A stretch of DNA of 64,000 nt from Amycolatopsis nigrescens CSC17Ta-90 (GTDB taxonomy: Bacteria; Actinomycetota; Actinomycetes; Mycobacteriales; Pseudonocardiaceae), in the NCBI RefSeq assembly GCF_000384315.1, contig NZ_ARVW01000001.1, positions 4,712,157 through 4,776,156 on the forward strand, written 5' to 3'. The translations under genes and the position numbers were made by a program. Shown piece after piece: positions 55,533 to 62,764 of the stretch (position 1 is its first letter; each line of letters opens with the position of its first letter). Under the pieces are notes generated by a model. The model was not told the DNA's origin. It searched no databases and saw only the letters and a program-made list of their open reading frames with translations.

Positions 55533-57497
55533 TCAGTCCCACCATTCGGCTTCCCTCCGATGCCGGCGCGCCGCCTCCAGGAAGACGGCGTGCGGCCCGC
55601 CGGGGCACAGCCGCGAAACGGCGGAGTAGTCGTCGGCGATCTGCAGGTGCAGCGCGCGGCGGCGGCTGTCGGTGCACGGGTCCGCGACGATCCGCAGCGC
55701 GGCGACCAGGCTGCCGACCGGGATCAGCGGCTGCTCCAGCCCGGCCGAACCCACCAGCGTGCGCACCTCGTCGATCGGCGCCTCCGGCTGCCGCTGCCGG
55801 TGCGGTGCCTCGGTGACCGAGGCCAGCAGGTGGAACCAGGTTTCGGCGTCGAGTTCGAGCAGGCGCTCGTGCAGCCGCCGCGCGACGAACCCCAGCTCGT
55901 CGTCGGCGAGGGCGTGATACAGATCGCCGGCCTCGTCGCCCTCGGCGCGGCAGGCGACGCGGAGCCTGGCGTGTACGTCGGACCAGCTCGGTTCCAGCGC
56001 GGGGTCCCGGCGGGCGAGCCGTCGCCCGGCCAGCCGGCGGAGCAGGGTGAGCCCAGCCGAGCCGTCGGCGGGCCACAGGATCGGGTCCAGCGCCTCCTCG
56101 TAGCCGGCCCGTCCGCTCAGCAGCAGGTCGTCCTGACCGGCGAGCAGCAGGGCGTGTGCCCGCTTCCTGGCCGCCGCGCAGGTGGCCAGATCCCGCAGCT
56201 CCGCGTCGGTGGCGTCGGCGAGCAGGCTGCCGAGCAGCTGCTCCTCCACCGACCGCTGATCATCCGGTTCCACCTGGGCGAGGACCGCTTCGGGGTCGAA
56301 CCACTTCTTCGGCGAAGACTTCGCGATGGCGTCCAGCATCAGCCGGGTCGACGCCGGATGGCCACCGGTGAGCCCGTAGAGGATCCGGGGCAGTCGCTGG
56401 TTGTCGCCCCAGTCCAGGGTCATGTCGATCACCGCCCGGCCGACCTCGTCCTCGGTGAGGTCGGACAGCCGGTACCGCAGCCACCAGCAGCGCGGCCAGT
56501 CCACGTGCTGGGGCAGCGGCCCGGCGCGGAGATCTTCCTGCGTCACCAGTGCCTGGTCCGCTTCGGGCACGTCGGCCAGCAACGCGCCGCGGCTGGTGGC
56601 CACGACGGTGAGCGGGTCGGCGTCGTCCTGATCGCCGGCGGCCCGCTGGCGGCGCGCCCGTACCAGCTGGTGCAGGAAGCGGCGGCCGAGCGCGGTGTCG
56701 GCGTTGTCGAGCAGGACCACGCAGTTCAGCGATCGTTCGTCGGCCCGCCTGCCCCGGCCGAACGCCGCTCGCAGGTCGGCCAGGAACGCGGCCCAGAGCA
56801 GGTCGTCGATCCGCCGCTGGTTCTCTTCGTCCGCGTAGTCGGTCGCCCTGCGGTTGAGATCGACGAGCATGTCGATGGGGTCGTTGAGCAGGCCGAGATC
56901 CCGGTGGCCGTACCAGTTCTGAAAGGACCCGAGCACCAGCCGCCGGCCGGTGACCCGATCGGAAAGCCAGTCCAGGGCGGCTTCGAGCAGCCGGCTGGGC
57001 GGTTCGACCGGCACCCCGGCGTTTCTGCCCATGTTCAGCAGCACGCTCCCGGCCGTCTCCACCAGCACCTGGCGGACCGTGTCGAACCCGCGATGGTGTT
57101 TCAGCGCCTCGACCACCTGCTGATAGGCCCGCGAATGGTCGGAAAGGTCCAGTTCTAGCCGCATCACCAGTTGCCCGATGATGAAGCGCGGGAACTGCAG
57201 CGAGTCGTACTGCGGATACTTCCGGCTGAGGTCGAACGCGATGGCGGAGAGCAGTTGCGGCACCGAAGCATGCCGGTTGGTTTCGAGATCCAGCTTGACG
57301 TGCGGAACCCGCTGGTCGAGCCGATTGGCGAGCGCGGACAGCAGCGCGGTCTTGCCGGAGCCGTGGAAACCTTCGACCACCAGTACCGGAAAGTGCCGGC
57401 TGTGCAGCGAGCCGTCCCGTTCCTCCCTGGTCATGAACGCGCGGACCAGCTCGATGACCAGTTTCAGCCCGTAGACCCGGTTGTCGCCAACCGCCAC
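55533..57497 (-). CDS. P-loop NTPase (STAND/AAA-like) with helical C-terminal region
   Basis: 654 residues, no membrane span. Walker A VVEGFHGSGKTALL (about 43-50), Walker B LNCVVLLDNAD (about 255) and VVATSRGALL (about 299), a sensor-like motif. The region after about 310 has a winged-helix/lid feel (GLTGGHPASTRLMLDAI) and then long Leu/Ala/Arg helices to the end. This order fits STAND-type signal NTPases. GTG 57497 follows GGAGGTG by eight bases. It is cotranscribed with the sensor gene. The input and effector are unknown. Confidence 0.8.
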   Translation of the reverse strand: MAVGDNRVYGLKLVIELVRAFMTREERDGSLHSRHFPVLVVEGFHGSGKTALLSALANRLDQRVPHVKLDLETNRHASVPQLLSAIAFDLSRKYPQYDSLQFPRFIIGQLVMRLELDLSDHSRAYQQVVEALKHHRGFDTVRQVLVETAGSVLLNMGRNAGVPVEPPSRLLEAALDWLSDRVTGRRLVLGSFQNWYGHRDLGLLNDPIDMLVDLNRRATDYADEENQRRIDDLLWAAFLADLRAAFGRGRRADERSLNCVVLLDNADTALGRRFLHQLVRARRQRAAGDQDDADPLTVVATSRGALLADVPEADQALVTQEDLRAGPLPQHVDWPRCWWLRYRLSDLTEDEVGRAVIDMTLDWGDNQRLPRILYGLTGGHPASTRLMLDAIAKSSPKKWFDPEAVLAQVEPDDQRSVEEQLLGSLLADATDAELRDLATCAAARKRAHALLLAGQDDLLLSGRAGYEEALDPILWPADGSAGLTLLRRLAGRRLARRDPALEPSWSDVHARLRVACRAEGDEAGDLYHALADDELGFVARRLHERLLELDAETWFHLLASVTEAPHRQRQPEAPIDEVRTLVGSAGLEQPLIPVGSLVAALRIVADPCTDSRRRALHLQIADDYSAVSRLCPGGPHAVFLEAARRHRREAEWWD

Positions 57498-57551
57498 AAG
57501 GGCGCACCTCCAGCGCGAGCGTCGCCGCCCACCTGATTTGCCGGGCCGGTC

Positions 57552-57570
57552 GTCAACTCTGTCGATTGAC
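57552..57570. promoter_or_regulatory. Inverted repeat upstream of the NTPase/sensor operon
   Basis: GTCAA, nine bases, TTGAC, 55 bases upstream of the NTPase start in a 216-base gap. Either TTGAC can serve as a -35 element on one strand, so this may be a promoter, an operator, or both. An AT-rich patch (about 57679-57694) lies further upstream. No -10 box can be assigned with confidence. Confidence 0.35.
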
Positions 57571-57713
57571 CAGAAATTTTAGCCCAGTCCGGACCGGTCG
57601 CGTCGCCGGTTTCCGGGAATTCCCGCTATTACGGGGAAACCGCCGCTGGATGAATTCCGCTATCACCTGATTGGCGGTAGCAATATTGTTTTCCGCGACA
57701 GACAAGACTTTCG

Positions 57714-58949
57714 CTAGCGGGCCAGCCGGTCCGCCCGTCCCTCGAGATAGCGCTGTTCGGGCGTGCTGAGCGTGCGACGGGCGGCGCGCCGGTAGTGCTC
57801 GCGGGCGGCGTCGGTGTCGCCGGCCATCTCCAGCAGGTGCGCGCGGACCGCGTCCAGCCGGTGGCCGCGCTTGAGCCGGCTGTCGCCTTCGAGGCCGGCC
57901 AGCAGGTCGAGGCCGTCGCGGGGACCGTGCACCATCGCGGCCGCGATCGCCTGGTTCAGGGTGACCACCGGGCTCGGCGCGAGCTGCCCGAGCACCCCGT
58001 ACAGCTCGAGGATCTGCGCCCAGTCGGTCCGCTCGGCACTCGGCGCCTCGTCGTGCACGGCCGCGATGGCGGCCTGCACCTGGTACGGCCCGTTCGCGAA
58101 CCGGCCGAGGGTGCGCATGATCAGCGCGATCCCCTCGTCGATCATCGCCCTGTCCCACCGGCCGCGGTCCTGCTCGGCCAGCGGCACCAGCGCGCCGTCG
58201 GGGGTGGACCTGGCAGGACGGCGGGCGTCGGTGAGCAGCATCAGGGCCAGCAGCCCGGCCACCTCGCCGTCGTTCGGCAGCAGCCGGTGCACCGTCCTGG
58301 TCAGCCGGATGGCCTCCGCGGTGAGCTCGATGACCTGCAGTTCGTCGCCCGAGGTCGCGGTGTAGCCCTCGTTGAAGATCAGGTACAGCACGTGCAGCAC
58401 CACCCCGAGGCGCTCCGCGCGCTCTTCGGGGGCCGGGTCGCGGAACGTGGAGCCGGCCTCGGCGATGCTGTCCTTGGCCCTGGTGATCCGCCGGGCCATG
58501 GTCGCCTCCGGGACCAGGAAGGCGCTGGCGATCTGGGCCGTGGTGAGGCCGCCGACCGCGCGCAGCGTCAGCGCCACCTGCGAGCTCGCCGAGAGGGCCG
58601 GGTGGCAGCAGAGGAAGAGCAGGCCGACCGTGTCGTCCTGCTCCTGCCCCTGCTCGTCACCGGGTCCTGGGATGAGCGCCGCGTCCGGGACCTCCAGCGC
58701 CGCGACGGTCTCCTCCCGCCGCCGTCTCGCGGCCTCGCTGCGCCAGAAATCGGTCAGCCGCCTGGTCGCGACGGTGAGCAGCCAGCCGCGCGGGTTCCGC
58801 GGCAGCCCGTCGGTCCGCCATTGCACGGACGCGGCCACCGCCGCCTCCTGCACGGCGTCCTCGCAGGCGTCGAACTGGCCGTACCGCCGCACCAGCGTGC
58901 CGAGCACCTGCGGCACCAGCGGCCGCAGCAGCTCGGTCACCGGCTCCAC
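57714..58949 (-). CDS. Second ECF42-type RNA polymerase sigma factor with TPR-like extension
   Basis: 411 residues, same layout as the protein at 49448: region 2 (FDACEDAVQEAAVAASVQW, PRGWLLTVATRRLTDFWR), region 4 (ALTLRAVGGLTTAQIASAFLVPEATMARRITRAKD) and a helical extension starting LHVLYLIFNEGYTA with VTLNQAIAAAMVHGPRDGLDLL. GTG 58949 lies ten bases after the DGPF stop; GTG 58940 is possible. The two paralogues differ widely between conserved blocks, so they are not a recent duplication. Confidence 0.92.
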   Translation of the reverse strand: MEPVTELLRPLVPQVLGTLVRRYGQFDACEDAVQEAAVAASVQWRTDGLPRNPRGWLLTVATRRLTDFWRSEAARRRREETVAALEVPDAALIPGPGDEQGQEQDDTVGLLFLCCHPALSASSQVALTLRAVGGLTTAQIASAFLVPEATMARRITRAKDSIAEAGSTFRDPAPEERAERLGVVLHVLYLIFNEGYTATSGDELQVIELTAEAIRLTRTVHRLLPNDGEVAGLLALMLLTDARRPARSTPDGALVPLAEQDRGRWDRAMIDEGIALIMRTLGRFANGPYQVQAAIAAVHDEAPSAERTDWAQILELYGVLGQLAPSPVVTLNQAIAAAMVHGPRDGLDLLAGLEGDSRLKRGHRLDAVRAHLLEMAGDTDAAREHYRRAARRTLSTPEQRYLEGRADRLAR

Positions 58950-58959
58950 GTCGGCGCGC

Positions 58960-59325
58960 TCAGGATGCGTCGTCGCTGAAGATGACCTGCCGGACCTCGA
59001 TGCCCAGCCCCTCGACACTGGCGTCGGGGATCATCGCGGCCAGCTCGTAGGCGCGTTCCCGGTCGGCCACGTCCACCATGTAGAACCCGGCCAGGAACTC
59101 CTTGAACTCGAGGAACGGGCCGTCGGTCACCGCCGGTACCCCGCCGGAGACCCGCACCACCGCGGTCTCCCCGGGGCCGCTCAGCGCCTGGGTGTTCACG
59201 AACTCCCCGGACGCCTTGATCTTCGCCATGAAGTCGCCGTGCCCGGTCATCACCTCGTTGCGCTTCTCTTCGGTCAGCGCCTCCCAGACCGCCGGGTTCA
59301 TGTACATGGCCAATACGTACTTCAT
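58960..59325 (-). CDS. DGPF/YCII-related protein, partner of the second ECF42 sigma factor
   Basis: 121 residues, MKYVLAMYMNPAVWEALTEE at the start and TDGPFLEFKEFLAGFYMVDVAD with the DGPF motif. ATG 59325 follows AGGAG by nine bases. It is immediately upstream of the sigma gene, the standard ECF42 arrangement. The biochemical activity of the family is not established. Confidence 0.9.
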   Translation of the reverse strand: MKYVLAMYMNPAVWEALTEEKRNEVMTGHGDFMAKIKASGEFVNTQALSGPGETAVVRVSGGVPAVTDGPFLEFKEFLAGFYMVDVADRERAYELAAMIPDASVEGLGIEVRQVIFSDDAS

Positions 59326-59429
59326 CCGTGGTGCTCCTGTGCTCGGTCGATGTGCCGGTATCGGCACCCTACGTCGCTGGTCGGAGCCGGCCGGCCGATC
59401 CGGACATGCCCGCGACCGGATTTTCCCGG

Positions 59430-59909
59430 CTACTTCCGGGCGGGGGTGAAGGCGATCGCGTGCACGCCCTCGGCGACGGCGGGCCAGCGCGGATCGGCCG
59501 GGTCGGCGGGGAAGCCGAGCGCGGGCGCGAGCCGTTTCCAGGCGTGCGGGTGCGCCCGCTGGTACGCGCGCAGCACGCCGAGGGTTTCGGTGCCGTCCAG
59601 AAAGCGGTGCCCCGGCCGGGGCCAGTGCTGCCCGCCGAGCCGGACCTCCAGCGCCGGTGCGGCCTTCAGGTTGCGGTACCAGTCGGGGTCCCCGCCCCAG
59701 GCGGCGATCACCACGACCTCGGGCACCGCGGGGTTGTAGCGGACGGTCTCCACGACGACCTCGCGCCGGGCGCCGGTGCGGCGGCCCTGGTGCGCGAGGT
59801 AGAGCAGGCGGTGCCCGAGCAGGCGGCCGAGGTGCGCCCGGTAGAGCCAGATCGGCGCGCGCAGCAGGACTTTCAGCAGCCCGGTCGGTTTTCGGTCGGT
59901 CAGTGCCAT
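59430..59909 (-). CDS. Deazaflavin (F420)-dependent nitroreductase family protein
   Basis: 159 residues of the Ddn/DUF385 split-barrel family: an N-terminal helix (PIWLYRAHLGRLLGHRLLYL) then the core GRRTGARREVVVETVRY, VVIAAWGGDPDWYRNLKAAP and VRLGGQHWPRPG. These use F420H2 to reduce quinones, nitro compounds or similar. ATG 59909 follows GAGGAG by seven bases. It lies 16 bases after the TetR gene in the same operon, so it is probably controlled by that TetR. Confidence 0.87.
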   Translation of the reverse strand: MALTDRKPTGLLKVLLRAPIWLYRAHLGRLLGHRLLYLAHQGRRTGARREVVVETVRYNPAVPEVVVIAAWGGDPDWYRNLKAAPALEVRLGGQHWPRPGHRFLDGTETLGVLRAYQRAHPHAWKRLAPALGFPADPADPRWPAVAEGVHAIAFTPARK

Positions 59910-59925
59910 CGGTGCTCCTCGCTGG

Positions 59926-60510
59926 TCAGGATGTGCGGCGCCCCGCCTTCGTGAGGGTCCGGCGCAGGACGGGGGCGACGGTTTCGGCGGTCAGGCCGGG
60001 GTCCAGTGCCCGGTGCAGCAGCACGCCGTCGACCGCCGCGGCCAGTACCGCGGCGGTTTCCGCGGGCGACTCGACCTCGTGCTCGCCGAGCCACCGGGCC
60101 AACTCGCGGCGGAAGTCCGCGAGCACGCCGCCGACCGCGCGCCGCAACTCCTCGTCGCGGGTGGCGGCCAGATAGGTCTCGGTGAACACCAGCGAGACGG
60201 GATCGTGGCCGGTGTGCGAGGCCAGCGAGCCCAGTAACAGGTCCAGCGCCTCTTCCGGGGTGCCGGCCTGGTTCAGCAACGGGGTCAGCCCGTCGGTGAG
60301 CCCGCGCAGCACGCCGATCGCCGCCTCGGTGAGCAGCGCCTGGAGCGACGCGAAGTGGTAGTGCACCAGGCCCGGCGCCACCCCGGCCCGCTCGGCGAGC
60401 ACCCGCGTGCTCACCCCTGGCCAGCCGCGTTCGGCGATCAGCCCGGTGGCCGCGGCGAGCAGCCGGCGCCGCACCTCGCGTCCCCGGTCCGCCGACGTCG
60501 TGGCCGCCAT
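59926..60510 (-). CDS. TetR family transcriptional regulator
   Basis: 194 residues. HTH at about 13-58 (RRRLLAAATGLIAERGWPGVS, VLAERAGVAPGLVHYHF). The C-terminal domain is helical with EALDLLLGSLASHTGHDPVS. ATG 60510 follows GGAGGT. It is the first gene of an operon with the deazaflavin-dependent reductase. A likely role is sensing a toxic aromatic or quinone substrate of that reductase; this is inferred from the pairing. Confidence 0.88.
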   Translation of the reverse strand: MAATTSADRGREVRRRLLAAATGLIAERGWPGVSTRVLAERAGVAPGLVHYHFASLQALLTEAAIGVLRGLTDGLTPLLNQAGTPEEALDLLLGSLASHTGHDPVSLVFTETYLAATRDEELRRAVGGVLADFRRELARWLGEHEVESPAETAAVLAAAVDGVLLHRALDPGLTAETVAPVLRRTLTKAGRRTS

Positions 60511-60566
60511 CTCGTACCTCCTGGTCGTTCGCCTTGGGCGACTGTCCAAGATTAGCACCGCGTCGT

Positions 60567-61514
60567 TCAGCGGACCGAGCCGAGCTGGTTGCGGTGCAGG
60601 TTGTCTTCGGTGAACCGGTGCGAAACCGCCTGCAGGATCGTGGTCATCGCCAGCGCGGCCGGTGTCGGCGTCCGGTTTTTCGGCCTGGCGAGCAGGATCC
60701 GGCGGGTCGGGGCCGGTACGTCGGTGGCGAACCGGACCAGCCGGACGTCGTTGCGCCGGTTGGTCAGCGCCAGCCGGGGCGCGATGGCGATGCCGAGCCC
60801 GGCCGCGACCATCGCCTGCGCCTCCTGGTAGTCGTGCGACTCGTAGGCGATGTCCGGCTCGAAACCGGCCAGCGCGCAACTGCGGCGGAGCACTTCGGCC
60901 ACCGGGTGGTTGTCCGCCCTGATGATCCAGCGCTGCCCGGCCAGCGAGGTCAGGCTGATCGCACCGTCGTCGAGCAGTTCGGAGTCGGCCGGCACGACCA
61001 GCACGGTCGGATCGTCGAGCAGATGGGTCACCGTCAGCGAGGGGTCGTCGACGCGGTTCCACTGGTAGTCCCAGAGCACGGCCAGTTCGACCTCGCCGGT
61101 GTGCAGCATTTCCAGCAGCTCCGCGAGCATCGCCGAGCGGACGCCGGCCTGGGTGCCGGGATGCTTGCGCGAGAAGCGGGTCAGCGCCAGCGGTAGCAGC
61201 GACGCGCTGGCCGTGGGGAACGAGCCGAGCCGTAGCGTGCCGCGGTCGAGTTGGGCGAAGCACTCCAGATCCGCTTCGGCGGCCCGGAGTTCACGGCGGA
61301 TCGACCGTCCGCGGTCGACCAGCGCCGATCCGGCGTCGGTGAGTCGTACCCCGCGCGGCAACCGGTGCAGCAGTGGCTGGCCGACTTCGGCTTCGAGTCG
61401 GGACATCTGTTGTGACGCGGCCGAAGCGGTCATCCCCGCGGCCTCCGCAGCGGCGGTGAGCGAGCCGTGCTCGGCGACCTCGGTCAGCAGCAGTATCCGG
61501 CGTACGTCCAGCAT
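60567..61514 (-). CDS. LysR family transcriptional regulator
   Basis: 315 residues. The N-terminal HTH is LLLTEVAEHGSLTAAAEAAG then TASAASQQMSRLEAEVGQPL (about 8-45), with a typical wing LLHRLPRGVRLTDAG. The C-terminal substrate-binding domain starts near residue 90 (GTLRLGSFPTASASLLPLAL). It diverges from the prpF-like gene with a 15-bp palindrome in the gap, so it probably activates the isomerase/transporter operon in response to a di- or tricarboxylate. Confidence 0.9.
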   Translation of the reverse strand: MLDVRRILLLTEVAEHGSLTAAAEAAGMTASAASQQMSRLEAEVGQPLLHRLPRGVRLTDAGSALVDRGRSIRRELRAAEADLECFAQLDRGTLRLGSFPTASASLLPLALTRFSRKHPGTQAGVRSAMLAELLEMLHTGEVELAVLWDYQWNRVDDPSLTVTHLLDDPTVLVVPADSELLDDGAISLTSLAGQRWIIRADNHPVAEVLRRSCALAGFEPDIAYESHDYQEAQAMVAAGLGIAIAPRLALTNRRNDVRLVRFATDVPAPTRRILLARPKNRTPTPAALAMTTILQAVSHRFTEDNLHRNQLGSVR

Positions 61515-61530
61515 TCGAGCTCCCGTCAGG

Positions 61531-61545
61531 TTTAGCTGAGCTAAA
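61531..61545. promoter_or_regulatory. LysR-type operator between LysR and prpF-like genes
   Basis: TTTAGCTGAGCTAAA is a perfect 6-3-6 palindrome with the T-N11-A core of LysR sites. It lies 17 bases before the LysR start and 90 before the prpF-like start, a suitable place for autoregulation and divergent activation. Confidence 0.6.
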
Positions 61546-61634
61546 GGCAGCGTAAGAATACGAGCATTGTGCTCAACCCTGCGGTGCTGTCAAGGTGAAC
61601 GAGTTCGCCCGCACCCGGGGAAGGGGAGTCCGAA

Positions 61635-62741
61635 GTGCACGTACCCGCAACCTTGGTTCGTGGTGGCACCAGCAAGTGCTGGCTGTTCGACCAGCGGGAC
61701 GTTCCCACCACTTTGGACGGTCTGGAAGCGTTGCTGGTCAATGCCTACGGCGCGGCAGACCCGGTGCAGCTGGACGGCGTCGGCGGGGCGACCCCGACCA
61801 CCTCGAAGGCCGCGGTGATCCGGCCATGTGCCGAACCCGGCATCGACATCGAGTACCTGTTCGGCCAGGTGGGCATCGGGGTGGAGAAGGTCGAGTGGGG
61901 CAGCAACTGCGGCAACTGCGCGACCGCGATCGCGTTGTGGGCGGTGACCCGCGGGTTCGCCACCATCACCGGCGACCTCACCGCGGTGACCATGCGCAAC
62001 GTCAACACCGGTGCCGTGCTGGCCGCGTCGGTGGACACCACCGGCGGTGTCGCGCACGAGTTCGGCACGCAGACCGTGCCGGGCACCCGCTCCGGAGGAG
62101 TCGCGGTTGGACTGTCCTTTTTGGATCCTGTCGGCGGCACGACGGGATCGCGGACGCCCAGCGGTGCCGCGGCCGAGGAGCTGGAGATCGGCGGTGTGCA
62201 GGTGCGGGTGACCATGATCGACGCCGGGGCGCCGATGGTGCTCGTCGACGCGGCCGCGGTGGGACGGACCGGGGCCGAGCCGGTCGCGGTGCTGCGCGAG
62301 CAGGTGGACTGGCTGCGTTCGGTCCGCCGCGCGGCCGCGGCGCGGATGGGCCTGGACACCCTCGGCGACGCCGTGCCGAAGGTCGGTTTCGTGGGGGAGC
62401 CGGTCTCCTACCAGAGTTCGACCGGTGAAGCCGTGGCCGCCGCGGACTACGACATCTCGGTCCGCATGCTGTCCATGAACGCGCCGCACCCGGCCATCGG
62501 GCTCACCTCCGCGGTCGGGATCGCCGCCGCCAACCTGCTCGACGGCTCGGTGGTGCACGCCAGGTCCACCGCGAGCGCGGCACCGGTGCTGCGGATCGGC
62601 ACCCCGGCCGGGGTCGTCGTGGTCACCTGCGCCGGCCTCGGCGAGTACGGGCCGCGCCGGGTCACCGTCCGCCGCGCCGCGCGCATCCTGTGCGACGCGG
62701 AGATCCACGTCCCGGAATCGGCCGTTCCGATGCCGGCCTGA
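61635..62741 (+). CDS. prpF: PrpF family isomerase (2-methylaconitate cis-trans isomerase / 4-oxalomesaconate tautomerase type)
   Basis: 368 residues, two diaminopimelate-epimerase-like halves. The catalytic-type Cys region is VEWGSNCGNCATAIALWAVT (about 96) in the first half, with the entry motif LVRGGTSKCWLF. LSMNAPHPAIGLTSAVG belongs to the second half. Family members shift double bonds in tricarboxylates such as methylaconitate or oxalomesaconate. GTG 61635 follows AAGGGGAG. The transporter encoded 23 bases downstream suggests use of an external tri- or dicarboxylate. The exact substrate is not determined. Confidence 0.87.
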   Translation: MHVPATLVRGGTSKCWLFDQRDVPTTLDGLEALLVNAYGAADPVQLDGVGGATPTTSKAAVIRPCAEPGIDIEYLFGQVGIGVEKVEWGSNCGNCATAIALWAVTRGFATITGDLTAVTMRNVNTGAVLAASVDTTGGVAHEFGTQTVPGTRSGGVAVGLSFLDPVGGTTGSRTPSGAAAEELEIGGVQVRVTMIDAGAPMVLVDAAAVGRTGAEPVAVLREQVDWLRSVRRAAAARMGLDTLGDAVPKVGFVGEPVSYQSSTGEAVAAADYDISVRMLSMNAPHPAIGLTSAVGIAAANLLDGSVVHARSTASAAPVLRIGTPAGVVVVTCAGLGEYGPRRVTVRRAARILCDAEIHVPESAVPMPA

Positions 62742-62764
62742 CCGGAAAGCACTGGGAGACAACG

